In this document: piece after piece, positions 51,734-59,467 of the stretch
How the letters are laid out: each line of letters starts with the position of its first letter
How positions within the stretch are numbered: position 1 is the stretch's first letter
Source of the DNA: Anaerolineae bacterium
Lineage (GTDB): Bacteria; Chloroflexota; Anaerolineae; 4572-78; J111
Reading direction: 5' to 3'
Assembly (NCBI GenBank): GCA_023151115.1
Contig: JAKLJP010000029.1
Span: forward strand, 31,255-95,254
Length of the DNA: 64,000 nucleotides
Program-made: the position numbers and the translations under genes
Notes under the pieces: generated by a model
Databases searched by the model: none
Told to the model about the DNA's origin: nothing
Seen by the model: the letters and a program-made list of their open reading frames with translations, nothing else

Positions 51734-53011
51734 TTACTGGATTGAAGCCTCGTCATTTAGGGTCGTCTCGCCAGTGGAACCGTCGTAAGTCCCCACTTCC
51801 ATAAAATCGGTCCCGTCTTCGTTCACTTGGTAGACGGTCAATACAGCAATCGCTTGATCGCCGTTTTCATCCAGGTAGGTCTGCACCTGGGTGCCGATGT
51901 AATGGTTGGCCACAAAAGGCACAACCTTTTGGACCGCTTCGCCGTTATTGCCGGCAAAAATGATCGAGAGCATAGCAATATTGGCCGCGTCGTAGGCGTA
52001 GTTGGTAAAGGGGCCGGGTTCCGCTCCAAACTTGGCAGCATAGGCGTCAATAAACGGCTGGGTGTTGGGATTGGCAATATTGGCCGACGACACTGAGGTA
52101 AATTTGACCGAGGCCAGGAAAGCGGCCTGATCGGGGTCGGCCAGAATTTCGGGCGAGCGCAGGTTTTCCGCGCCCAGCCAATCCACCGTGCCCAGCACCG
52201 GGTCCACCACCGCCTGCTGCAGCACTTTCTGAGCGTCGCCCAGGAAGCAGATGCACAGGAAGGCCGTGCTGCCGCTGCCGGAGAGCGTGGCAATTTCGGA
52301 ACTTACGGCGGTCACTTCGCTGGACAGGTCGGTCGGTTCCGGTGCATACTTGACGGCCACCACTTCGCCGCCCCCGGCGGCCTGGAAGCGCTCGGTGAAG
52401 CTTTCGGCCAGGCCGTTGCCAAAGGGATCGTCCATGTGCAAAATGACGATATTCTGGTAGCCGCGAGCAATGGCCACCCCCTCAAACGCCTGCGACTGGA
52501 AGGTATCAGGCGGCTGCATGACCCGGAAGATGTAATCATCGGGAATCGCGCCGGCCAAACCGCTCGACGCCGGGGCAATAATGGTGATTTTATTGTCGTC
52601 GGCAAACTGCTTGGCCCCCAAAACTTCCGTTGTCGCCAGCGGGCCAACCACCACCTGCGCCCCGCTGGTCTGCACCACGGTCTGGATGGCCTTGGCCGCG
52701 CCGTCGGGCGTGCCTTCGGTATCGGCGCTGGCGATGACAAAGCGCATGGGCCGGCCGGCCGCTTCCAACTGGGCGTTCATCTGCTCGACGGCTAGCTCGA
52801 CCCCCTCGCCAAAAGCTACGCCATATTCGCCCAACGAGCCGGTAAAGGGCAGGACCACCCCCAACGTGATCTCCTCCACCTCCCCTGCTTCGGGCGTTGT
52901 TTGGAGGATCGCCGCCTGGGTCTGCTCCACCGGCAGCGGCGCAGCCTGATAAGCCCCTGCCAGCAGCATCAACAGGACCAAACCGATAGAGAACCACAAC
53001 TTCCTTTTCAT
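51734..53011 (-). CDS. Branched-chain-type ABC transporter substrate-binding protein, cluster 2
   Basis: A 425-residue type I binding protein with an N-terminal signal peptide (LWFSIGLVLLMLLAGAYQAAP, no lipobox Cys). EITLGVVLPFTGSLGEYGVAFGEGVELAVEQMN and AQVVVGPLATTEVLGAKQFADDNKITIIAPASSG are typical of Leu/Ile/Val-binding proteins. The gene is divergent from the LivHMGF operon starting at 53211 and probably serves it. Ligand unknown. Confidence 0.9.
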   Translation of the reverse strand: MKRKLWFSIGLVLLMLLAGAYQAAPLPVEQTQAAILQTTPEAGEVEEITLGVVLPFTGSLGEYGVAFGEGVELAVEQMNAQLEAAGRPMRFVIASADTEGTPDGAAKAIQTVVQTSGAQVVVGPLATTEVLGAKQFADDNKITIIAPASSGLAGAIPDDYIFRVMQPPDTFQSQAFEGVAIARGYQNIVILHMDDPFGNGLAESFTERFQAAGGGEVVAVKYAPEPTDLSSEVTAVSSEIATLSGSGSTAFLCICFLGDAQKVLQQAVVDPVLGTVDWLGAENLRSPEILADPDQAAFLASVKFTSVSSANIANPNTQPFIDAYAAKFGAEPGPFTNYAYDAANIAMLSIIFAGNNGEAVQKVVPFVANHYIGTQVQTYLDENGDQAIAVLTVYQVNEDGTDFMEVGTYDGSTGETTLNDEASIQ

Positions 53012-53153
53012 GTCTCTCTCCTTTTGATAAATATTTTATTTTTCCCCGACCAGGGGTAATTAATGGGGGCATAGTCTACTATAGTCGGGGGGCTTAGGCA
53101 AGTTACCGGCCAAGCTCACCCCAAAATCCCGGCGTCATTTAAGGCAGAGCCAC

Positions 53154-53181
53154 TTGTGAGCCATCGGCAATGGTGTATAAT
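53154..53181 (+). promoter_or_regulatory. Sigma70 promoter of the second Liv operon
   Basis: TTGTGA (53154-53159), 16-bp spacer and TATAAT (53176-53181), 29 bp upstream of the TTG start of the LivH gene. Confidence 0.6.
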
Positions 53182-53210
53182 AGGGCCAACTCCCCGCTGC
53201 TGAGGTAAAT

Positions 53211-54176
53211 TTGCCCACCGTACTGTTAATTGACTCCCTGGTCCGGTCGCTCCAGGCCGGCAGTATGTACGCCTTGATGGCCCTGGGGCTGACGCTCACG
53301 TTGGCCGTCATCCGGCTGCCCAATTTTGCTCACTCCGAATTGATTACCCTCGGCGGGTATATTGCCTTAGTAACATCCCTGTGGCTGACGAACAGCCTGC
53401 CGCTGATGCTGGCGTTGGCTTTTATTGCTTCAGCAGTGGCGGCGGTGGCCTGCCACCGCACGGTTTACCGCCCGTTGAGCAAAATCAACACCTCCACTTA
53501 TACCATGATTTTAGCCTCGTTTGCGGTCGGCTTGATTTTGCGCTACATCATCTTCCTCCTGGCCGACCGTTTTGATCTGTTTGATAAAAAGATTCAGGCG
53601 CCGCTGCAAGTGTGGTATCGCGGCCATAATCTCATCCTGACCAACCTCTTTTTCTGGGCCGTGCCGACGGCCATCCTGCTGATGGTTGCCCTGAGCCTGA
53701 TCCTCAACTATACCACCCTGGGCCGCCAGATGCGCGCCCTGGCCGATAACTTCACCCTGGCCCGCGTGCTCGGCATCCCGGTCGAGCGAGTCCACGACCT
53801 GACCTGGCTGCTGGTCGGCGGGCTGGCCGGCGTGGCCGGGGCGTTGTGGGGATTATATACCTCGCTCAACCCGCTGTTGGGTTGGCTGGCCATCCTGTCT
53901 GTTTTTGCGGCAACAGTGCTGGGCGGCATGACCAGTTTTAGCGGCACGGTGCTGGGCGCGTATGTTGTCGCCCTGGCCGAAAATACGCTTATGCAGTTGC
54001 TCAACAGTTGGTTTGGCCTGGATTTCAGCTTTAAACCGGCCATCCCGTTTGTTATTATCATCATGGTGCTGCTGCTGCGGCCGCAGGGATTCACCGGGCT
54101 GAGTCTAAACCTCGGCGGCCCCAAACACATCAAAGAGAGTTCCAGAGAACTGGGCCGCGCGCCGAGTTCCCAATAA
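53211..54176 (+). CDS. Branched-chain-type ABC transporter permease (LivH), cluster 2
   Basis: A 321-residue permease with the LivH opening (LIDSLVRSLQAGSMYALMALGLTLTLAVIRLPNFAHSELITLGGY), the RQMRALADNFTLARVLGIPVERVHDLTWLLVGG ATPase-contact loop and GGMTSFSGTVLGAYVV. The start is TTG at 53211 with GAGGT 5 nt upstream. It is the first gene of the operon; an elaborate nested repeat separates it from LivM. Confidence 0.9.
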   Translation: MPTVLLIDSLVRSLQAGSMYALMALGLTLTLAVIRLPNFAHSELITLGGYIALVTSLWLTNSLPLMLALAFIASAVAAVACHRTVYRPLSKINTSTYTMILASFAVGLILRYIIFLLADRFDLFDKKIQAPLQVWYRGHNLILTNLFFWAVPTAILLMVALSLILNYTTLGRQMRALADNFTLARVLGIPVERVHDLTWLLVGGLAGVAGALWGLYTSLNPLLGWLAILSVFAATVLGGMTSFSGTVLGAYVVALAENTLMQLLNSWFGLDFSFKPAIPFVIIIMVLLLRPQGFTGLSLNLGGPKHIKESSRELGRAPSSQ

Positions 54177-54180
54177 AATT

Positions 54181-54374
54181 GCTCACGGATAAACACAGAT
54201 GACACAGATAGGTGCAAATACTTAGGGCTCATGTATAGAACAAGTGCAATTTAGCGGAGGCGGCTCCCACGCCGCCGAGGGCCGGGCGTGGAAGCCCGGC
54301 CTGCTTTGCACTAGTACTTAACATGAGCCATACTTAGAAGAAAATCCGTGTTTATCCGTGTTCTTCCGTGAGCC
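54181..54374. repeat. Three-layer nested inverted repeats within the Liv operon
   Basis: Outer arms of CACGGAT/ACACAG-type units at 54181-54210 and 54343-54374; middle arms GGCTCATGT...AGTGCAA (54226-54249) and TTGCACT...ACATGAGCC (54306-54329); inner double hairpin GGCGGC-TCCCAC-GCCGCC (54259-54276) and GGCCGGGC-GTGGAA-GCCCGGCC (54280-54301). Each layer sits in the loop of the previous one. The 223-bp gap between the two permease genes contains nothing else. Confidence 0.85.
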
Positions 54375-54399
54375 AATCTATCGAACCCATACCAGACGA

Positions 54400-55440
54400 A
54401 TGAACATTGATTTTCTTTCCACCGCCATTGCCCTGGCTACCTTTTTTGGCATTTCGGCGTTGATGGCCCTCAGCCTCAATCTGGAATACGGCGTGGCCGG
54501 TATTCCCAACTTTGGCAAGGCCCTGTTTGTGTCTATCGGCGCTTATACCGCCGGGCTAACTTATACCCGTCTGCTGCCGCTGCTGGCCGGCCAGGAAACA
54601 ATCCCCGCCTGCGGCAAAACCATGGCCGCTGCCCTGCAACTGCGCGGCGACATTTTGAACACACAGCCGGGTATCGGCTGGCTCAACTTTGGACTTACCC
54701 TACTCATCGCCGCTGTAATTGGCGGGCTGATTGGTTATCTGGCCTCGTACCCGGCCCTGCGTTTGAAAGAAGAATGGTACCTGGCCCTGGTTTTGTTGGT
54801 AGGCAGCGAAATCGTCCGCATTGTCGTGCGCGGCTACGAGCCGATCATCTGCGCCAGTAATGGTGTGGCCGGGGTGGGCCAGCCTTTTGGCTGGCTGGAC
54901 AACCCGACCCTGTCCTCGGCCCTGTTTGCCGGGCTGGTTCTGGTCATCATGGCCGCGGTTTACTTTTACTGCGAAAAATTGATTCGCTCGCCCTACGGCC
55001 GCCTGCTCAAAGCCATCCGCGAGAATGACCGGGTGGCGCTCAGCCTGGGCAAGCGTGTGCCGGTCATTCGCGGCGGGGTCATGTTCATTGGCTCGGCTAT
55101 TGCGGCCGTGGCCGGGGTGCTGTTTGCTACCAACCTGGGCTTTGTCAGCGCCAACGATTACGTCGTCACCCTAACCCTCGACGTGTGGGTGATGGTGGTT
55201 TTTGGCGGCCTGGGCAACAATCGCGGGGCGCTGCTGGGGGCGCTGGTCGTTACTATTCTGGATCGGCTGACCTCCATCGCCGCCATCCAACTCAATGCCC
55301 TGGGTTATGAATTGGAATTTAACTACGTGCGTTATATCATCTTTGGGCTGATCTTGCTGCTGATGCTGCGCTTCCGCCCGCAAGGTCTCCTGCCAGAACG
55401 CTCGGAGACTACCCAGGCCCACGAGATGGTGCGGGCGTGA
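54400..55440 (+). CDS. Branched-chain-type ABC transporter permease (LivM), cluster 2
   Basis: A 346-residue permease from ATG 54400 (the frame extends to GTG 54358 inside the repeat, rejected). ALSLNLEYGVAGIPNFGKALFVSIGAYTAGL is the LivM opening; a loop of about 35 residues with a single Cys (ETIPACGKTMAAALQLRGDILNTQPG) is inserted after it; GRLLKAIRENDRVALSLGKRVP is the ATPase contact loop, and LRFRPQGLLPE the family end. The TGA stop abuts a heptamer hairpin. Confidence 0.9.
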   Translation: MNIDFLSTAIALATFFGISALMALSLNLEYGVAGIPNFGKALFVSIGAYTAGLTYTRLLPLLAGQETIPACGKTMAAALQLRGDILNTQPGIGWLNFGLTLLIAAVIGGLIGYLASYPALRLKEEWYLALVLLVGSEIVRIVVRGYEPIICASNGVAGVGQPFGWLDNPTLSSALFAGLVLVIMAAVYFYCEKLIRSPYGRLLKAIRENDRVALSLGKRVPVIRGGVMFIGSAIAAVAGVLFATNLGFVSANDYVVTLTLDVWVMVVFGGLGNNRGALLGALVVTILDRLTSIAAIQLNALGYELEFNYVRYIIFGLILLLMLRFRPQGLLPERSETTQAHEMVRA

Positions 55441-55442
55441 AA

Positions 55443-55510
55443 CGAGGACGCGAGGAAGCGAAGAGGCGAAAAAGTTCTTCGCATCCTCGCCTCACCCGTC
55501 CTCTCCTCTT
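55443..55510. repeat. Heptamer hairpin after LivM
   Basis: CGAGGACGCGAGGAAGCGAA and the later TTCGCATCCTCGCCTC pair. Same family as 28449-28490. Confidence 0.7.
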
Positions 55511-55531
55511 TATTTTCAAAGGATAATACTT

Positions 55532-55900
55532 GTGTCATTTGAACAAACAAAACTGCTTTTATTGATCCTGGGGCTGACCCTTATCTCCGGCCTGGCCGAC
55601 GCCCAGGGGGCGATCCACGCGGCCAAAATCTGGCAGGGCGACAAATTGATTTGGGCTGAAGTGGGCAAAGCAGTGCTGGGCTTTACCATTGGTATCAGCA
55701 CTTTCTTTATTGTCATCAAGTACATGAACGCATTGGGCATCGTCGCGCCTGAGATTCAAACCATTACCTGGTTCAGCATGATGATTGTCGGCGTGGCCCT
55801 GTTCAGCGGCGCGTTTTTCACCTGGCGGTGGACCGAGCAGGCGGTCGCCGTCGGCGTGCTGGCCGGCATTGGCTGGTTGTTGTTTCGGACGGGTGGGTAA
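55532..55900 (+). CDS. Small four-helix membrane protein within the Liv operon
   Basis: A 122-residue protein from GTG 55532 with four hydrophobic helices (LLLLILGLTLISGLADAQ; VLGFTIGISTFFIVIKYMNALG; ITWFSMMIVGVALFSGAFF; VAVGVLAGIGWLLF). I do not recognise the family. It lies between the LivM permease and LivG ATPase genes, 6 bp upstream of the latter, so it is very probably expressed with the importer and may be an accessory membrane subunit. There is no enzymatic motif. Confidence 0.7.
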   Translation: MSFEQTKLLLLILGLTLISGLADAQGAIHAAKIWQGDKLIWAEVGKAVLGFTIGISTFFIVIKYMNALGIVAPEIQTITWFSMMIVGVALFSGAFFTWRWTEQAVAVGVLAGIGWLLFRTGG

Positions 55901-55906
55901 GTTCAA

Positions 55907-56665
55907 ATGGTTGATCTGCTTAAACTTGAACACGTTAGCAAAAGTTTTGAAAGCCTGCTGGCCGTCAACGAGGTCTCGCTGAGCGTCGAACCCGGCCAGG
56001 TGGTCGGCCTGATTGGGCCGAACGGCAGTGGCAAATCCACTCTGCTCAGTTTGATTGCCGGGACGTTATCCGCCGACAGCGGACGGATCACCTTCGACGG
56101 GCAGGACATCACCCGCCGCTCCGCCGACCAGATTTTCCAACGGGGCCTGGTCCGCAGCTACCAGGACCCGTCGCTGTTTTTTCGCATGACTGTGCTGGAT
56201 AATGCACTGCTGCCGGTCAAGCATCAAACCGGCGAGAATCCGTCCCGCGCCCCCTTCCACCGGCTGTGGAGCCATCAGGAAAGCGATTTGGCCACCGCCG
56301 CCGGTAAAACCCTGGCTGAACTGCAACTGGGCCAACATTACACTGCCCGCGCCTCCGACCTGTCCGGCGGGCAGATGAAACTACTCGAACTGGGTCGCAG
56401 TCTCATGGGCGAGCCAAAATTATTACTATTGGACGAGCCGACCGCCGGGGTCGCGCCCAAACTGGCTTACACTATCTTCGAGGAGATCGAGCGGCTGCGC
56501 CAGAGTTTGGGGCTAACCTTTGTCATTGTCGAGCACCGGCTGGAAATCCTGTTCGACTTTGTAGACAGGGTTTTTGTAATGCACGCCGGCAGTCTCCTGG
56601 CTCAGGGCACTCCCGCCGAAATCTCGGCCAATGCCCAAGTGCGGGAGATTTATTTTGGAGAATGA
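55907..56665 (+). CDS. Branched-chain-type ABC transporter ATPase (LivG), cluster 2
   Basis: A 252-residue ABC ATPase: Walker A IGPNGSGKSTLLS, LVRSYQDPSLFF Q-loop region, signature DLSGGQMKLLELGRSL, Walker B LLLLDEPTAGVAPKL, and FVIVEHRLEILFDFVDRVFVM with the switch His. It ends with LivG-like AQVREIYFGE. The TGA stop runs into a GAGCAGGGG-type repeat hairpin. Confidence 0.93.
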   Translation: MVDLLKLEHVSKSFESLLAVNEVSLSVEPGQVVGLIGPNGSGKSTLLSLIAGTLSADSGRITFDGQDITRRSADQIFQRGLVRSYQDPSLFFRMTVLDNALLPVKHQTGENPSRAPFHRLWSHQESDLATAAGKTLAELQLGQHYTARASDLSGGQMKLLELGRSLMGEPKLLLLDEPTAGVAPKLAYTIFEEIERLRQSLGLTFVIVEHRLEILFDFVDRVFVMHAGSLLAQGTPAEISANAQVREIYFGE

Positions 56666-56726
56666 GCAGGGGAGCAGCCGCGCGGGGGAGCAGGGGAGAA
56701 AAATCACCCCTGCGCCTCTGCTCCCC
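56664..56726. repeat. GGGAGCAG-type repeat hairpin
   Basis: GAGCAGGGGAGCAG and GGGGGAGCAGGGG on the left, CCCCTGCGCCTCTGCTCCCC on the right. It lies between LivG and LivF genes. Confidence 0.75.
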
Positions 56727-56758
56727 TACACCCTTGCTGGTATCCCTCGGAGCCAATA

Positions 56759-57481
56759 TTGAGTTTACTTGCGATTAACAACCTCACCGCCGGTTACGGC
56801 AAATTAGAGGTGCTGCACGGAGTCAATCTGGCGGTTGAGCCGGGGCAGTTTGTAGCCATCCTGGGGCCAAACGGCAGCGGCAAAAGCACCCTGGTCAAAT
56901 CGGTGTTTGGGCTGACCCATATCTTTAGCGGCTCGATTTTAATAGAAAACACGCCGCTGGTCGGCCTGCCGACGGAGCAAATCGGCGGGCATGGCCTGGC
57001 CTACATCCCGCAACGGGAAAATGTATTTACCGGCATGACCATCCACGATAATCTGCTCCTGGCCGTCCGTAAGTTGGATAAAACGGCCACCGAACAGGCG
57101 TTGAACGAAGTCTACCAACTTTTCCCTATTCTCGAACAGCGGCGTAACCAGCGAGCCGGCCGGCTCAGCGGCGGCGAGCGCCAGATGTTAGCCATTGCCC
57201 TGGGCTGGCTCTCCCGCCCCCGGCTGATGCTGCTCGACGAACCCAGTGCCGGCCTGTCGCCCCTGTTTGTCAAGGAAATTTTTCGCGTTCTTCAGCAGCT
57301 ATGCGCCAGCGGCTTAACCCTCGTCGTGGTCGAACAAAACGCCCGCAGCGTGCTGCGTTGGTGCGATTACGCCTATGTGCTGCGTGAGGGTCAGGTGGCT
57401 TTCCAGGGCACGGCGGCGGACATCCTGGCCGATGAGGAGACGGTGAAGAATTATCTGGGGGTTGGGCGGATTCAGCAATAG
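56759..57481 (+). CDS. Branched-chain-type ABC transporter ATPase (LivF), cluster 2
   Basis: A 240-residue ABC ATPase from TTG 56759 (GGAG 8 nt upstream). Walker A LGPNGSGKSTLVK, the LivF stretch GLAYIPQRENVFTGMTIHDNLLLA, signature RLSGGERQMLAIALG, Walker B LMLLDEPSAGLSP, and LVVVEQNARSVLRWCDYAYVL. It is the second ATPase of the importer and the last transporter gene of the operon. Confidence 0.93.
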   Translation: MSLLAINNLTAGYGKLEVLHGVNLAVEPGQFVAILGPNGSGKSTLVKSVFGLTHIFSGSILIENTPLVGLPTEQIGGHGLAYIPQRENVFTGMTIHDNLLLAVRKLDKTATEQALNEVYQLFPILEQRRNQRAGRLSGGERQMLAIALGWLSRPRLMLLDEPSAGLSPLFVKEIFRVLQQLCASGLTLVVVEQNARSVLRWCDYAYVLREGQVAFQGTAADILADEETVKNYLGVGRIQQ

Positions 57482-57547
57482 GAGGTTTGGAAGATTGGAA
57501 GGCTGGATTTTTTATCCAACCTTCCAATCCTCCAGTCTTCCAATTTT
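57482..57547. repeat. Heptamer hairpin after LivF
   Basis: TTTGGAAGATTGGAAGGCTGGA and TCCAACCTTCCAATCCTCCA form hairpin arms of GGAAG-type units. It ends 3 bp before the ribosome site of the next gene. Confidence 0.75.
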
Positions 57548-57560
57548 CACGGAGGTAGAC

Positions 57561-58571
57561 GTGACTCGTCACTCGATAAGCATTGCTTTTCAAACCAACA
57601 AACCCCTCAGCGCCTACGGTCCGCTGGCCGAAGCAGCGGAAAATTATGGCTTTGATGGCGTCAGCGTCTACAACGATATGCTCTACCAACCGGCCTGGCT
57701 GCCGCTGCTGGAGATGGCTCGCCACACCCGCCGGGTGAGACTGGGTGTGGCTGCGGCTAACCCCTTCACCTGCCATCCGCTGACCATGGCCGGCAATATC
57801 GCCCTAATTGACGAAGCTTCGCAAGGGCGGGCCACCCTGGGTCTGGCTCGCGGCGGCTGGCTCGACTTTGTGGGCCTCGAGCCGGCCCGCCCGGTGACGG
57901 CTCTACGCGAGGCTTTTGGCTGCATCCGCCACTTATTGAGCGGCTCCAAAGACCCGTTTCCCGGTGAAATTTTCCCCCTGGCCGGCGGCGAATCGCTGCG
58001 CTGGCCGGTCTACCGGCCCGATATTCCTTTTTTATTGGGTACGTGGGGCAGCAAAACTATCCACGCTTGTTTGCCCTACATCAGCGAAATCAAAATCGGC
58101 GGGACGGCCAATCCGGGCGTCATCCCTCAAATCCAGCAGGCTGTGAATGAGGCGGCCCAACGGGGTGGGCGCCATCCGGCTGAAGTGAGTCTGGCCGTCG
58201 GCGCGGTGACGGTAGTGGCTGAGGACGGTTCGGCAGCGCGCCGGTTGGCCCGGCAGGAGGCCGCCCTCTATATATCTATTATTGCCCAACTCGATCACGG
58301 CCTGGGTATCGAGCCGGAATTATTGAGCCGGATCAATGAAGCCTCGGCTAGATACGATTATGAGCGGGTAGGGAGCTATATTTCGGATGAACTGCTGCGC
58401 CGGCTGGCGTTTGCCGGAACGCCGGATGAGGTGGCGACCCAGGCAGTTGAGTTATTTGAGGCCGGGGCAGGCCGGGTGGAGTTTGGCACCCCGCACGGCC
58501 TGGATGAAACAGAGGGGGTTCGTTTGCTGGGCGAGCGAGTCCTGCCGGCCCTCAGAGATAGTAGACATTAG
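57561..58571 (+). CDS. LLM-class oxidoreductase (F420/FMN-dependent, luciferase-like)
   Basis: A 336-residue TIM-barrel oxidoreductase of the luciferase-like monooxygenase/F420-dependent reductase family. SISIAFQTNKPLSAYGPLAEAAENYGFDGVSVYNDM, RLGVAAANPFTCHPLTMAGNIALIDEASQGRATLGLARGGW and the C-terminal GTPDEVATQAVELFEAGAGRVEFGTPHG follow the F420-type pattern (for example methylene-H4MPT reductase-like members). The start is GTG 57561 with GGAGG 5 nt upstream; the longer frame runs through repeat DNA. As last gene of the Liv operon it may act on the imported substrate. The stop codon lies in AGTAGAC/ATTAGAC/AACTGAC heptamers. Confidence 0.85.
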   Translation: MTRHSISIAFQTNKPLSAYGPLAEAAENYGFDGVSVYNDMLYQPAWLPLLEMARHTRRVRLGVAAANPFTCHPLTMAGNIALIDEASQGRATLGLARGGWLDFVGLEPARPVTALREAFGCIRHLLSGSKDPFPGEIFPLAGGESLRWPVYRPDIPFLLGTWGSKTIHACLPYISEIKIGGTANPGVIPQIQQAVNEAAQRGGRHPAEVSLAVGAVTVVAEDGSAARRLARQEAALYISIIAQLDHGLGIEPELLSRINEASARYDYERVGSYISDELLRRLAFAGTPDEVATQAVELFEAGAGRVEFGTPHGLDETEGVRLLGERVLPALRDSRH

Positions 58572-58690
58572 ACAACTGACCGGGGTAATAAATCTCTGCT
58601 CCCTTGCGACCTTGCAACCCTGCCAAAATTTGACTTTACCGACCACTTTGAGTACAGTCTCCCCTCAGACAAGTTAGTTCTGGCTCCTCG

Positions 58691-58719
58691 GCCGCGCGGA
58701 CTAAGTAAGTCCGGGCGGC
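58691..58719 (+). terminator. Hairpin with T-rich tail
   Basis: GCCGCGCGGACT and AGTCCGGGCGGC (one mismatch) followed by GTTTGTTTTC, upstream of the slyD-type gene; probably ends the Liv operon transcript. Confidence 0.55.
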
Positions 58720-58785
58720 GTTTGTTTTCGGAGCTAACCGTGTCCGGAGAAGCTAAAAAAATTTATCAAGAAGAAGGTAAACAAA

Positions 58786-59268
58786 ATGACGGATACAAAG
58801 CTAACCGTAGCCGATGGCATGGTAGTCAGCCTGGATTATACCCTGACCCTGGATGATGGAGATGTGATTGACACCTCTGATGGACGCGAGGCATTGCAGT
58901 TTCTCCAGGGTCAAGGGCAAATTATCCCCGGCCTGGAACAGGCGCTCTATGGTATGAGCATTGGCGATGAAAAGGATGTTGAGGTGTCCCCCGCCGATGG
59001 GTATGGCGAGACCGACCCCGACGCTTATCAGATGGTCCCGCACGATCTCTTCCCGGCTGATATGGAATTGAGCGAGGGTATGGGCCTGCGGATGCGCGAT
59101 GAAGCCGGCCGGCCGTTGGAAGCGTTTGTGGCCGGGATTAGTTCCGAAGGCGTTTTGCTTGATTTCAACCACCCCCTGGCCGGCGAAACCCTCTTCTTCC
59201 ACGTCAAGATTGCCGACCTGCGGCCGGGAACCAGCGAGGAACTGGCCCACGGCCATGTGCATAGTTGA
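58786..59268 (+). CDS. SlyD-type FKBP peptidyl-prolyl isomerase
   Basis: A 160-residue FKBP of the SlyD branch, which isomerises proline bonds and has chaperone activity. LDDGDVIDTSDGREALQFLQGQGQIIPGLEQALYGMSIGDEKDVEVSPADGYGE is the split FKBP domain; the inserted-flap domain (PADMELSEGMGLRMRDEAGRPLEAFVAGISSEGVLLDFNHPLAGETLFFHVKI) follows. It lacks the His/Cys-rich metal-binding tail of E. coli SlyD, ending only HGHVHS. Confidence 0.93.
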   Translation: MTDTKLTVADGMVVSLDYTLTLDDGDVIDTSDGREALQFLQGQGQIIPGLEQALYGMSIGDEKDVEVSPADGYGETDPDAYQMVPHDLFPADMELSEGMGLRMRDEAGRPLEAFVAGISSEGVLLDFNHPLAGETLFFHVKIADLRPGTSEELAHGHVHS

Positions 59269-59336
59269 TAGAACCAGGTTTTGTTGACATTTAGCGGAGC
59301 CAAACAAGAGCACCAGCGAAATTCAAAAAACCAAGA

Positions 59337-59423
59337 TCAGTGGATCCAAATTTCCCGTAGGGGGCATCCCTATGCCGCCCGCATAGGGATGCGCCAGTTA
59401 CGGTGAAAAATTGGATCTATTGA
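59337..59423. repeat. MITE-like inverted repeat, copy 3
   Basis: 87 bp; TCAGTGGATCCAAATTT and AAAAATTGGATCTATTGA ends, GGCATCCCTATGCC and GCATAGGGATGC inner arms. Orientation is opposite to copies 1 and 2. It lies between convergent genes. Confidence 0.85.
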
Positions 59424-59467
59424 AGATAACCATTACTGGCTTTGGGTACTGAGTTCAAAATTTGGTG

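Noticed and set aside
54181..54374. Nested inverted repeats as an insertion sequence
   Set aside because: There is no open frame for a transposase within it; it is purely structural DNA.
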